This document shows positions 18,572-26,785 of a stretch of 64,000 nt of DNA, one piece after another. Made by a program: the position numbers and the translations under genes. The stretch lies in NCBI GenBank assembly GCA_963777755.1, contig CAVZSC010000025.1:248001-312000 (forward strand), given 5' to 3'. This stretch comes from DATFWC01 sp963777755 (lineage in GTDB: Bacteria > Pseudomonadota > Alphaproteobacteria > Rhizobiales > Xanthobacteraceae). The notes beneath the pieces are model-generated. The model made no database searches. It had not been told where the DNA came from and saw only the letters and a list, made by a program, of their open reading frames with translations. Position 1 is the stretch's first letter. Every line of letters starts with the position of its first letter.

Positions 18572-19150
18572 ATGGCTTCGCGACCGCGCCGCTCGAACTA
18601 CGTGAAAAAGCTCGCCAAGGAAATCCCCGACGAAAAGAAGATGCGCGCGTTGCTCGCGACGCTCGGTGCCGATGGAAGCCAGCTTGCCGATTACGCTGTG
18701 GCGCTCATCGGCAGCACACTGATCGAGGGAGCGTTAGAGACTGCCATCATCGCTCGGTTTCGGCCGCTGGACCAAGACGAACGCCGCGCGCTCTTTTCCT
18801 TCGAAAAGAACGGGCCGCTCGCCGACCTTGCGGCCCGCATCAAGATCGCCTACGCGCTCGAAATCTTCGGCCCGGAAACAAGGGATGATCTCGAAAGCAT
18901 CCGACGCATACGGAACGAATTTGCGCACCACCTCGCCGTGCTCAGCTTTGCCACCCCGGAAATTGCCGCCCAATGCAAAGAGCCACACGTCGTCGATACG
19001 CTCGAATTCTCAAGGCTAGACCCTCGCGGCCCGAGAAACCGCTACATCTACTGTGCAGCAACCATCGCCCGGAAACTTCGCCGCGATTTGAGCTTTGGTT
19101 TAGCGGCTCTACTCATCGATGAGCGCAGCAAGCCCTTTTTGCTGCCGTGA
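18572..19150 (+). CDS. MtlR/DUF4145-like protein with an Rx4H motif
   Basis: 192 residues. The middle resembles the mannitol-repressor (MtlR) and DUF4145 group: ALIGSTLIEGALETAIIAR, GPLADLAARIKIAYAL, then IRRIRNEFAHH. R114-N-E-F-A-H119 fits the Rx4-6H motif of HEPN proteins, which include RNases and toxin components. Whether this one is catalytic is unknown. The start is the ATG at 18572, with GGGGGA upstream and a GTG one codon earlier. It lies 270 bp after the cyclase-like gene, separated by a gene remnant, so co-transcription is uncertain. Confidence 0.7.
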   Translation: MASRPRRSNYVKKLAKEIPDEKKMRALLATLGADGSQLADYAVALIGSTLIEGALETAIIARFRPLDQDERRALFSFEKNGPLADLAARIKIAYALEIFGPETRDDLESIRRIRNEFAHHLAVLSFATPEIAAQCKEPHVVDTLEFSRLDPRGPRNRYIYCAATIARKLRRDLSFGLAALLIDERSKPFLLP

Positions 19151-19347
19151 AGCGCGCTCGCCCGCCGTGCGAAAATTAGAGCCCGCCTTGCGCTTTGCAG
19201 CCCGTCGATGACTTGGCGCGCCGTGATGCCGGGCTTGCCGGCCAGGATGCGCTCGACCGTCGCCCGATCGTCCGGTGCGAGCCGGCGCAACAGTTGCTCG
19301 CGCTCGGCGGCCGTTTCCGGCGGGTAAGTCGGGGCTTTGGCGTCCAT
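19048..19347 (-). CDS. Hypothetical small protein, antisense-overlapping the MtlR-like gene
   Basis: 99-residue frame. Residues 1-50 look protein-like and helical (PPETAAEREQLLRRLAPDDR, then ILAGKPGITARQVIDGL). The tail is basic and overlaps the 3' end of the plus-strand MtlR-like gene by about 100 bp. That overlap is unusual and suggests either that the true end is lost or that the frame is partly spurious. No family recognised. Confidence 0.35.
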   Translation of the reverse strand: MDAKAPTYPPETAAEREQLLRRLAPDDRATVERILAGKPGITARQVIDGLQSARRALIFARRASALHGSKKGLLRSSMSRAAKPKLKSRRSFRAMVAAQ

Positions 19348-19497
19348 CGCGCTAGATATCTCGATCGCAGGAGTACGCAGAAGTACGCAGGGCAGACGAC
19401 ACCAACGAATTGGCGAGGACGAACAAGACTTCCCCGGCTGGATATGGCGCAGCATTGCCCGCCACGACCACCAACGGGCAAACCGAGAGGAAGATCA

Positions 19498-20322
19498 ATG
19501 ACTGTCAGGAGGCTGACAAGCGGCAACGATTCGTTCGTCGCGTTCGACTTTGAGCCGCTGGCGATTTGGGGGCTGGAAGGCGCCGACACAATCGACGCCA
19601 CGACGACGGCGACCGGCGCCACCATCGTCGGCGGCCTCGACAGCGCCGATGCCGCCGACCTTTTGCTCGGCAGCCGACTGGCCGATTTCATCTACGGCAA
19701 CGGCGGCGCTGACAGCATTCGCGGCAACGGCGGCGCCGACACGATCGTCGGCGGGTTCGGCAACGACACCATTGTCGCCGACGCCGCGATGCTGGTGTGG
19801 GGCAATCAGGGCAATGATCTGATCAACACGTTCGGGGCGAGCACTGTGTGGGGCGGTCAAGGCAACGACACGATCATCTGCAACGAGGGCGCCGTTTACG
19901 GCAATGAGGGCGACGACAGGTTGGTTGCGTCGACCGCGGCGGCGATTGTGTCGGGCGGCAGCGGCGCCGATACATTCGTTCTGGCCACGAGTGATGTTGG
20001 CCGGATCGCTGATCTCGACTGGTCGGTCGACCGGATCGATGTCAACATTCCAGACTACTGGATGCCCCAGCGCACCGCGGTTCTCGGCACGGTCAGCGGC
20101 GAAACATTGGCCGCTGCCGCCACTGCGGCGTATCGGAGCGTCGCACCCGTGCTCATTAACGAGTACGGGGAATATTACACAGAAAGCACCGCCGTGCAGT
20201 TCGACTATTGGGGCCGCACCTATCTGACGATCGGGTTCGGGGGCGGTGGCATGTTTGGCACCACTACCCCGATCGACATCACCGGCGTCACCGGCGCGAT
20301 CTCGACCAGCAATTTCATCTGA
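19498..20322 (+). CDS. RTX-type calcium-binding repeat protein
   Basis: 274 residues from the ATG at 19498 (GAGAGGAAG upstream). Residues about 60-160 contain glycine/aspartate nonapeptide-like repeats, GGXGXDXUX type: GNGGADSIRGNGGADTIVGG, FGNDTIV, QGNDLI, QGNDTII, EGDDRL and GSGADTFVL. These form Ca2+-binding parallel beta-rolls in secreted proteins. No Sec signal is present; such proteins normally leave by type I secretion using a C-terminal signal, and no T1SS genes adjoin. The C-terminal 100 residues (IDVNIPDYWMP onward) are not recognised. It may be an adhesin or surface protein fragment. Confidence 0.8.
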   Translation: MTVRRLTSGNDSFVAFDFEPLAIWGLEGADTIDATTTATGATIVGGLDSADAADLLLGSRLADFIYGNGGADSIRGNGGADTIVGGFGNDTIVADAAMLVWGNQGNDLINTFGASTVWGGQGNDTIICNEGAVYGNEGDDRLVASTAAAIVSGGSGADTFVLATSDVGRIADLDWSVDRIDVNIPDYWMPQRTAVLGTVSGETLAAAATAAYRSVAPVLINEYGEYYTESTAVQFDYWGRTYLTIGFGGGGMFGTTTPIDITGVTGAISTSNFI

Positions 20323-20365
20323 AAACCACCACCGCCGTGCCATCGCCGCGGCACATGGGCGACCG

Positions 20366-21118
20366 ATGACGACGCGCACGGGCAACATGTTGATCGCAAC
20401 GTGGAACCTGAACAACAGGGTTGGCAAGACAAGGTTTCGACATGACGCTGTCGGGGCCATTGCCGCATTGCAGGCGGACATCGCGGTCTTGTCGGAGTAC
20501 TATCCCCGGCAGCACCACCAACCGTTCTGCACTGGCCTTGAATCCGCCGGGTATCCCAACTGGCTGGTTTCCGACAATCATGGCGAGGTCGCGAACCGCA
20601 TCATTATCGCTTCGCGTTTCCCTATTGAACAATTCCCTGTTCAGCCCCCGACGTTTGATCGTCAGTTTCCGTCAAACATCCTGAGCGTCAGCGTGCCGAG
20701 CGCAGGAATTCGACTGTTGGGCATCAGGGTTCCTGCATACAGAGCTTTCGAGCGAGAGCGGCTATACGCGGCTTGGGATTGGTTCGAGCGGACTCTTGGT
20801 GCCTACAAAGATGCGCCAATGGTCGCGCTCGGTGACCTGAATGCCGACCCCACTTCCGCCAAGGCGCGGGGTGGCGAGTATCTCCGCCGAATCCTGCAAA
20901 ATGGCTGGCATCGCGCGACTCCCGCGGGTGGTGTCAGTTTTTTCGGCAGTGGAAACCGACGTTCGGAGATTGATCATATGCTCGGCAATGCCGGCTGTTC
21001 GTTCACTGATGTTCGCTACGTCATCTCCGCAGGAGAATTCAAGCTGGCTGGTGCGCCAGATGCCATCTCGGATCATGCGGCACTCTTGGCAAACGTAACG
21101 ATCAACGGGGCAACGTGA
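20366..21118 (+). CDS. Endonuclease/exonuclease/phosphatase (EEP) family protein
   Basis: About 250 residues, Mg2+-dependent phosphoesterase fold. Metal and catalytic motifs are seen in order: ATWNLNN, VLSEYYP (catalytic Glu), NRIIIASRFPI, VALGDLNADP (Asp/Asn), SEIDHMLGN and AISDHAALLA (the C-terminal SDH motif). No signal peptide, so it is probably cytoplasmic. Starts at 20366 or 20387 are both possible and neither has a strong ribosome site. It may be a DNA-repair-type nuclease or a phosphatase. It follows the RTX-like gene by 43 bp on the same strand. Confidence 0.82.
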   Translation: MTTRTGNMLIATWNLNNRVGKTRFRHDAVGAIAALQADIAVLSEYYPRQHHQPFCTGLESAGYPNWLVSDNHGEVANRIIIASRFPIEQFPVQPPTFDRQFPSNILSVSVPSAGIRLLGIRVPAYRAFERERLYAAWDWFERTLGAYKDAPMVALGDLNADPTSAKARGGEYLRRILQNGWHRATPAGGVSFFGSGNRRSEIDHMLGNAGCSFTDVRYVISAGEFKLAGAPDAISDHAALLANVTINGAT

Positions 21119-21153
21119 TGGCGACGCTCAGGGTTGAGTCGAGGGATACAGCC

Positions 21154-21425
21154 ATGATCAGGATCGCGACGACCGTGGTCGTCTGTTTGATGCTCGCCGG
21201 CTGCACGCCCGAGGTGCGCGCGCGGATCGCCCAACAGCAAGTGGCGGCGCAAGCTGCGCAGGCGGCGGCTGACGACGAGCAATGTCAAGCCTATGGCGCG
21301 AAGCCGGGCACCGACGCCTAGTGAACTGCCGCTTGCAGATCGAGCAGCAACGCCGGAACCATGCCGTCGCCGGCAACTTGCAGCGCGATCGGATGATCTT
21401 CGACTACTACTATGGGTCCCGCTGA
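21154..21425 (+). pseudogene. Small lipoprotein, broken by a one-base deletion
   Basis: The ATG at 21154 opens IRIATTVVVCLMLAGC, a signal peptide with lipobox LAGC, then AQAAQAAADDEQCQAYGAKP and GTDA before TAG at 21319. In the next frame the sequence continues without a break as VNCRLQIEQQRRNHAV to MIFDYYYGSR and a TGA at 21425. One missing C (GCC-TAc-GTG reading AYVNCRLQ) explains the break; the pattern CxxYGAKPGTxAYVxCR is familiar from small Rhizobiales lipoproteins. The truncated form could still be secreted. Confidence 0.65.
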
Positions 21426-21656
21426 TCACACCACGAACAGGTCAAGCTGATTGCGCTCGTTCCCCGGCGGCCGCTTCACGTATAGCGTGCTGCCGCGCGG
21501 CCATGCAGCGCACGCATCAGTACGCGCAAGCCATGCGGACGCGGAAGGCCGAAAATCGGGCCTCGTGCGGACAGAGGGTGCTCCCGGAGCTCGGGCAAAA
21601 GTCCACGCCCGACCTCGTCAATTCTGATGAAAAGATTTCGCAGGGTGCGATCGGCC

Positions 21657-21851
21657 TCACTGATCGAGGCGCCGATACAGCCGCAGCACCTGCATTCCCG
21701 ACCATGGCTTGCCGCTCGCGGTAGCGATCCCACGCGCATCAAGCTCAGCCGCAATCGCCGTCAGCGGTCGACCGCGAAGCTCGTCGAGCACCGGCCGCAA
21801 GCCTTCCGCGCGAGACCGCGCCGCCGCGGTCGGGCCTGGCGGGCGAAGCCC
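21657..21851 (-). pseudogene. Serine recombinase (resolvase/invertase), C-terminal remnant
   Basis: The frame between a TAG (near 21852) and a TGA (21657) reads ARSRAEGLRPVLDELR, PLTAIAAELDARGIATASGK and PWSGMQVLRLYRRLD. This is the helix-turn-helix tail of recombinase-family proteins (AAALNARGIxTxxGxxWxxxQV). The catalytic domain with the serine is absent. It lies at the right edge of the accessory island and may mark a former integration event. Confidence 0.55.
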
Positions 21852-21985
21852 CTAGCGGCCGTCGGGTGCATCTTGGCCGGCTGATCGCGCGGACACATCC
21901 CGGCATCACGTCCAGGGCGCGTCGGCTTCGCCGACCGGGCTCCATTCGCTTCCGCTCACCGAGCCCCCAAAGATCCCGCGAGGCC

Positions 21986-24100
21986 TCACCCCGTCCGCGT
22001 CACCAGCGCCACGTCGAGCGCAAGCACGCCCTGTCCTTTCGGGTAGACCATCAGCGGGTTGATATCGATCTCCGTGACCGCGGGGCGCCCGCGCAGCAGG
22101 GCGCCGATCTTCTGCACGACCGTCACCAGCGCGTCGATGTCGGCCGGCGGCCGCCCGCGCAGACCCGCGAGCAGGCGGTGCGCCTTGAGCTGCGCGATCT
22201 CGGCGGCGATCGCCTCGGGGAGAAGGTCGGCCGCCATCAGCCGCACGTCGCCCAGCGCCTCGACCCAGATGCCGCCGAGGCCGACCATAACGACCGGGCC
22301 CCAGGCGGGATCGCGGCGGCCGCCCACCATCATCTCGATGCCCGGCGCCGCCATGGTCTCGATCAGAACGCCGTCCAGCTCCAGCTTGGGTCTCGCCGCC
22401 TCGACATTCTGTTTGAGGCGCTCCCAGGCGGCGGACAATGCATGCTGGCCATCGATCCCGACGATCACGCCGCCCACATCGCTCTTGTGGCCGAGCAGCG
22501 CCGACTGCGCCTTGATCACCACCGGATAGCCGATGCGGCCGGCGATCTTCCGCGCCTCCGAGAGCGTCATGGCGAGCTCGCCGGGCGGCACCGGAATCTC
22601 CAGTTCGGCCAGCACCGACTTGCCGAGGTATTCGGGCATCGCGCCGAGCAGCGGCACGTCGGGCTCCGCGATGTCGCTGCTCGTCGCCGCGGTGCCGGCC
22701 AACTGCCGTCCATACGCGGTGGCATGGGCGAGCGCCCGCAGCGCCCGCTCGGGCGAGCGGAACACCGGCACGCCGTTGGCCCGGAACGCCGGCACGAAGT
22801 CCTTCGGCAGCGGGCCTTCGTCGCCCATGACGGCGACCGCCACCGGCTTGTCGGTCGCGGCGAGCGGCGGCATGAGCGCCGCCACTTTGGCCACGGCCTG
22901 GCTCGGCCCGCCCGGCACGATCGAGACGAGGAGGCTTCCCATGCCCGGATCGGCCAGGAGATGCGCGGCCGCATCGGTGAAGATGCGCGGCTCCTTGATG
23001 GTCTGCCCGGTGGTGTCGAGCGGATTGTCGATTGCGGCGAACGGCGGCAGTGCTCCCGCCAGCGCGGCGCGTGTTGCCTCCGCGGGCGTGGGCAGATCGA
23101 GCCCGAGCGCGTCGCAGAAATCGAGGGCGAAGCCCTTGAAGGCGCCGGAATTGGTGATCAACGCGGCGCCCGCCTGGGGCGGACGCGGGAAGCGCACCAG
23201 GATTTCCGCCGTATCGATCAATTCCTCGATCGTCTCCACCAGCAGCACGGCGTGGCGGCGCACCAAGGTGGCCATCACGGCGTGATCGCCGGCGAGCGCG
23301 CCCGTATGGGTGCGTGCCGACTCGGCGGCGCGACCGCTGCGCCCGGGATGCATCAGCACGATCGGCTTGGCGCGCGCGCGCGCCTGTTGGGCGATGGCGA
23401 GGAAACGTTGGGGGAACCGGATCTGCTCGGCGAACATGACGATCGCCCGCGTCGGCGCATCCTCCACCAGAAATTCCAGGAAATCCTCCGCCGCGAAGCC
23501 CGCTTCGTTGCCGGTCGAGACGATGTGCGAGAGGCGCAGGCCCTTGGCCAACAACGCCATGCGCAAGCTCGACAACATGGCGCCGCTCTGGGCAACGACG
23601 CCGACGGCGGGCGCGTCGCTCGGCCCGAGCGGCTCGATCGGCTCATAGGTGAGCGGAACGCCATCGCGGTAGTTGACGAGCCCGATGCAGTTCGGACCGA
23701 TCAGGCCCATGCCGCCGTCGCGCGCAATGCGCGCGATCGTCTCCTGCTCGGCTTGCCCTGCCGCGCCGGTCTCGGCGAAGCCGGCGGCAAACACCACCGC
23801 GGCGCCGACCTTGCGGTCGGCGCAGGCGGCGACCGCTTCGCGGATGCCGGCGCCCGGCACGGCGAGCACCGCGACATCGATCCCCTCGGGCAGATCGGCG
23901 ATCGAGCCGACGCACGGCCGGCCATCGATCGCGTCGCGACTGCGGCTCACCAGGTGGATCGCGCCGCCGTAGCCGAAGCGCCCGAGATTGTTCAGCACGG
24001 CGCCGCCGATCGAGCCTGCCTTCGGCGACACGCCGACGATGGCGACAGAGCGTGGGCAAAGAGCACGGCCGGCCTGACTTCGCTGGCCGTCCTTGTGCAT
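21986..24100 (-). CDS. Acetate/acyl-CoA ligase, ADP-forming (NDP-forming acyl-CoA synthetase)
   Basis: 704 residues from the ATG at 24100, chosen for GAAGGGGAAAGA upstream and the N-terminus LCPRSVAIVGVSPKAGSIGG. The first part is a CoA-binding Rossmann domain (SVAIVGVSP to AVVFAAGF). The central succinyl-CoA-ligase-like domains carry GLIGPNCIGLVN and VVAQSGAMLSSL; the catalytic phospho-His is probably in ARTHTGALAGD. The C-terminal ATP-grasp begins near IPVPPGELAMTLSEARKIA, with GYPVVIKAQSALLGHKSDVGG and ITEIDINPLMVYP-like end motifs (TEIDINPLMV). All parts are fused in one chain, as in single-subunit bacterial forms. It activates a carboxylic acid to its CoA ester; the acid is unknown. Confidence 0.92.
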   Translation of the reverse strand: MHKDGQRSQAGRALCPRSVAIVGVSPKAGSIGGAVLNNLGRFGYGGAIHLVSRSRDAIDGRPCVGSIADLPEGIDVAVLAVPGAGIREAVAACADRKVGAAVVFAAGFAETGAAGQAEQETIARIARDGGMGLIGPNCIGLVNYRDGVPLTYEPIEPLGPSDAPAVGVVAQSGAMLSSLRMALLAKGLRLSHIVSTGNEAGFAAEDFLEFLVEDAPTRAIVMFAEQIRFPQRFLAIAQQARARAKPIVLMHPGRSGRAAESARTHTGALAGDHAVMATLVRRHAVLLVETIEELIDTAEILVRFPRPPQAGAALITNSGAFKGFALDFCDALGLDLPTPAEATRAALAGALPPFAAIDNPLDTTGQTIKEPRIFTDAAAHLLADPGMGSLLVSIVPGGPSQAVAKVAALMPPLAATDKPVAVAVMGDEGPLPKDFVPAFRANGVPVFRSPERALRALAHATAYGRQLAGTAATSSDIAEPDVPLLGAMPEYLGKSVLAELEIPVPPGELAMTLSEARKIAGRIGYPVVIKAQSALLGHKSDVGGVIVGIDGQHALSAAWERLKQNVEAARPKLELDGVLIETMAAPGIEMMVGGRRDPAWGPVVMVGLGGIWVEALGDVRLMAADLLPEAIAAEIAQLKAHRLLAGLRGRPPADIDALVTVVQKIGALLRGRPAVTEIDINPLMVYPKGQGVLALDVALVTRTG

Positions 24101-24299
24101 TCTTTCCCCTTCCCGAATCCCCTGTGACTTGTATCGGTGGGGCGGAATCGCGGTCAAGCGCCAGGACGCCGCCCTCCCCGCCGCTGGGTACAACCAGCAC
24201 GTAGCCTGGCTACAACCGGATGGTTGCGAGCTATTCGCATTCGTCGGCGCGTCATGCTTTGATGCGCGATCATTTGATTCCTGACGAAGGGGGGACTTG

Positions 24300-25148
24300 A
24301 TGTCGAGAATTGGGGTGGTTGCATTTGCGTTGCTGGCAGCCTCGATGGGCGGCGCTGTCGCGCAGACGCCGCTCGAGCGCGGCGATTACCTGGTCAATGC
24401 CGTGCTGGGCTGCGACGGCTGTCACACGCCGCGCGGCCCGGCCGGCTTCGTTATGGAGAAGCGATTTTCCGGCGGGATGCAGGTGTGGGACGAGCCGGCC
24501 TATTGGGTGAAGGGCTCCAACATCTCGTCGGATGCCGAGACCGGGATCGGCAAATGGAGCGCCGCCGATCTCAAGCGCGCGCTGACCGAAGGGGTGCGTC
24601 CGAACGGCGTGCCCCTGGCGCCGCAAATGCCGTTCGCGTTCTACAAGATTCTCACCCCGCAGGATCTCGATGCGGTCGTGACCTATGTGCGCTCCGTCGC
24701 ACCGGTGCGCAACCAGGTGCAGCCGCCGGTCTACAAGGCGGCGATGCATGCGGAGCTCATCCCGGGCGGCGAAAAGCCGATGCCCGAGCAGGCCATGAAC
24801 GATCCGGTCAAGCGCGGCTTCTATCTCGCGACCATCGCCCACTGCATGGAATGCCATTCGCGCAAGCCGGATGGAACGGCGGACTACAAGGCCTGGCTGG
24901 GCAAGGGCGGCCACGAGATGAAGGGGCCGTTCGGCAGCGTCACGGTGCGCAACATCACGTCGCACAAGACGGCGGGGATCGGCGCCTGGAGCGATGCCGA
25001 GATCAGGCGCGCGCTGACCCACGGCGTGGCGCGCGACGGCCGCGCCTTCAAGCTGCCGATGGCGCGGCAAGTGTACTACAGCCGCATGAAGGACGCCGAC
25101 CTCGACGCCATCGTCGCCTGGGTGCGCACGCTGCCGCCGCTGGAGTGA
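24300..25148 (+). CDS. Dihaem cytochrome c
   Basis: 282 residues with a signal peptide (VVAFALLAASMGGAVAQ). Two class I cytochrome c domains each hold a CxxCH: GCDGCHTPRG (about residue 38) and HCMECHSRKP (about residue 182). Related stretches NISSDAETGIGKWSAADLKR and NITSHKTAGIGAWSDAEIRR show internal duplication. The architecture matches periplasmic electron-transfer subunits of alcohol/aldehyde dehydrogenase or xanthine-dehydrogenase-type enzymes, but no such oxidoreductase gene adjoins. GAAGGGGGGA precedes the ATG. Confidence 0.92.
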   Translation: MSRIGVVAFALLAASMGGAVAQTPLERGDYLVNAVLGCDGCHTPRGPAGFVMEKRFSGGMQVWDEPAYWVKGSNISSDAETGIGKWSAADLKRALTEGVRPNGVPLAPQMPFAFYKILTPQDLDAVVTYVRSVAPVRNQVQPPVYKAAMHAELIPGGEKPMPEQAMNDPVKRGFYLATIAHCMECHSRKPDGTADYKAWLGKGGHEMKGPFGSVTVRNITSHKTAGIGAWSDAEIRRALTHGVARDGRAFKLPMARQVYYSRMKDADLDAIVAWVRTLPPLE

Positions 25149-25186
25149 TGCTACCGCTCGCTTCTCAAGATGCTGCGCTTGGGTTC

Positions 25187-25405
25187 CCCTCCCCCCGCTC
25201 GCTCTTCGCGAGCGGTGGGGAGGGGTCAGGGGTGGGGGGCTCTTTGGCTTGCACCGAGCATGGACTTGTTTGCCCTCGTCGGCTCTCCTCAAATTTCCGC
25301 TCATCTCTTCAATTCGCAACGAAGAGCTACCTGCACCGCCGTTGCCCCCCACCCCCAACCCCTCCCCACCACGCGAAGAGCGCGTGGGGGGAGGGGAGAC
25401 GAGAG
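25187..25405. repeat. Inverted CT/GA-rich intergenic repeat pair
   Basis: Two C-rich/G-rich palindromic units built on CCCCTCCCC, one around CGCTCTTCGCGAGCG (25187-25242) and one around CACGCGAAGAGCGCG (25344-25405). They are arranged in opposite orientation with about 100 bp between. The element fills the space between the convergent cytochrome and M24 genes and may form a bidirectional transcript end. Similar units occur near 32.15 kb and 63.17 kb. Confidence 0.65.
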
Positions 25406-25442
25406 GCAGGAGTTCGATCCGGCAGATCGAGACGCCGCACAA

Positions 25443-26651
25443 TTACTCCACCTCGAAAATCTTCTGCTCCGTCTCGTGCAGGCAGGCGCTTGGCCCCTGC
25501 GCCTCGACCAGGTAGTTGTCGCACACGACCACGAACATCGACTTCGTCGCGAAGGTCGGATGCACCGCCATATTCATGCCGGCCGCAAGATGCATCGGCT
25601 CGTCCGCCCGCACCAGCGGCCGCTCGACCAGATCGTAGCCCTGCGCGTGCGCATAGAGGCGCGTCTCCAGCGGCAAGCCGCGTGAGCCCATGAAGGCGTC
25701 ATGGGCGAGTGCGATCTCACGGCACGATGCGCCGGGCTGCAGGCGCTGCACCGTGTGCGTCTGCGCCGCCACCGCCGCCGCGAAGGCATCGTGCAGCTCG
25801 GGAGAGGCCTTGCCGAGCACGATGGTGCGGGCAAGCTCGGTGTAGAAGCCGCCGAAGCCGTTGTTCTCGATCAAGAGCGTGATGTGGTCGCCCGAGCAGA
25901 TCGTGCGTCCCTGCCCGTGGCGGGAAGCAAACGGCGCCGGCGTGCCGATCGGGGCGGACGAGGCGAGAAACAGCCCCTGCTCGCTGCCCACAAGCTCGCC
26001 CGCATAGCGCGCGAGCGCCGTGACCTCGAAATCGCGCATGCCCGGCCGCACCTGCTCGAGGACCTTGGCGAACGCGGCGTCCTGCATCCGCGCGGTGGCC
26101 CGGATGGCTGCGATCTCCTCCGCGCTCTTGACCGCCTTGAGCGCGTCGATCGCATCGGTCTCGTCGGAGATGTCCGCCGTGCCGGCGAGCGCACCGGTCA
26201 GGTGCGCCACGAACCCGTGCGGAGTCGATGCGGCCCCGACCAGGCCGACCTTCCGGCAGCCGCGGCGCCGCAGCACCTCGACCACGGCCTCGGCATCCGC
26301 CGTCTGCGTGTAGTGGGCGGGCGCAAACGCCGCCGTGGTGATGAGCTCGGCCACGCCGGGGTGATGCGGATCGTCGCCCGAGAAGGTGCGGCGGCGCCCG
26401 GCCGGCCCATGGTCCACCACCGTCATCAGGTCGTCGGCGTGGAAGACGACCGTGCGCGGGTTGCCGGCCGGGACGTCGGTGAACCAGCGCACGTAGCCGC
26501 CATGGAAATCGCGCGTGCTCTGCGCCACCAGGGCGCCGAGCCCGTGCCGGCGCATATGCGCCCGCACGAGCGCCCAGCGGCGCTCGAGCTCCGCCCGCGA
26601 GACCGGGAACAGCTTCCGCGCGTCCGCCTCGGGCTTCTCCAGGATATTCAC
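25443..26651 (-). CDS. M24-family metallohydrolase (creatinase/Xaa-Pro peptidase-like)
   Basis: 402 residues from the GTG at 26651 (GGAGAG upstream); an ATG at 26699 is possible. The N-terminal creatinase-type domain is seen in RWALVRAHMRRHGLGALVAQ, the pita-bread domain from about residue 170. The usual metal-binding Asp positions read Glu: SGDHITLLIENNGFGG and FYTELARTIVLG. YAHAQGYDLVERP and a C-terminal NYLVEAQGPSACLHETEQK follow. The Glu-for-Asp pattern suggests a specialised subgroup rather than a standard prolidase. The gene diverges from an FAH-family gene, suggesting a role in the same catabolic block. Confidence 0.82.
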   Translation of the reverse strand: MNILEKPEADARKLFPVSRAELERRWALVRAHMRRHGLGALVAQSTRDFHGGYVRWFTDVPAGNPRTVVFHADDLMTVVDHGPAGRRRTFSGDDPHHPGVAELITTAAFAPAHYTQTADAEAVVEVLRRRGCRKVGLVGAASTPHGFVAHLTGALAGTADISDETDAIDALKAVKSAEEIAAIRATARMQDAAFAKVLEQVRPGMRDFEVTALARYAGELVGSEQGLFLASSAPIGTPAPFASRHGQGRTICSGDHITLLIENNGFGGFYTELARTIVLGKASPELHDAFAAAVAAQTHTVQRLQPGASCREIALAHDAFMGSRGLPLETRLYAHAQGYDLVERPLVRADEPMHLAAGMNMAVHPTFATKSMFVVVCDNYLVEAQGPSACLHETEQKIFEVE

Positions 26652-26785
26652 CAGCGACTCTCCGGATCGATGTGCGTGGAGCGAGACACGGCCATGCATT
26701 CTCTTTGCACGGTCGTGAACTGAGGCATAGACTGGGGCAAAATGATAAGCTCCCGCCCTGCCTGATCAACCCGACGAGTGCTCCG

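Noticed and set aside
21426..21985. tRNA or attachment site at the right edge of the island
   Set aside because: No cloverleaf or direct repeat matching the left edge was found by eye.
21866..24127. 750-codon plus-strand open frame opposite the acyl-CoA ligase
   Set aside because: No motifs, skewed composition, and the minus strand encodes a full NDP-forming CoA ligase.
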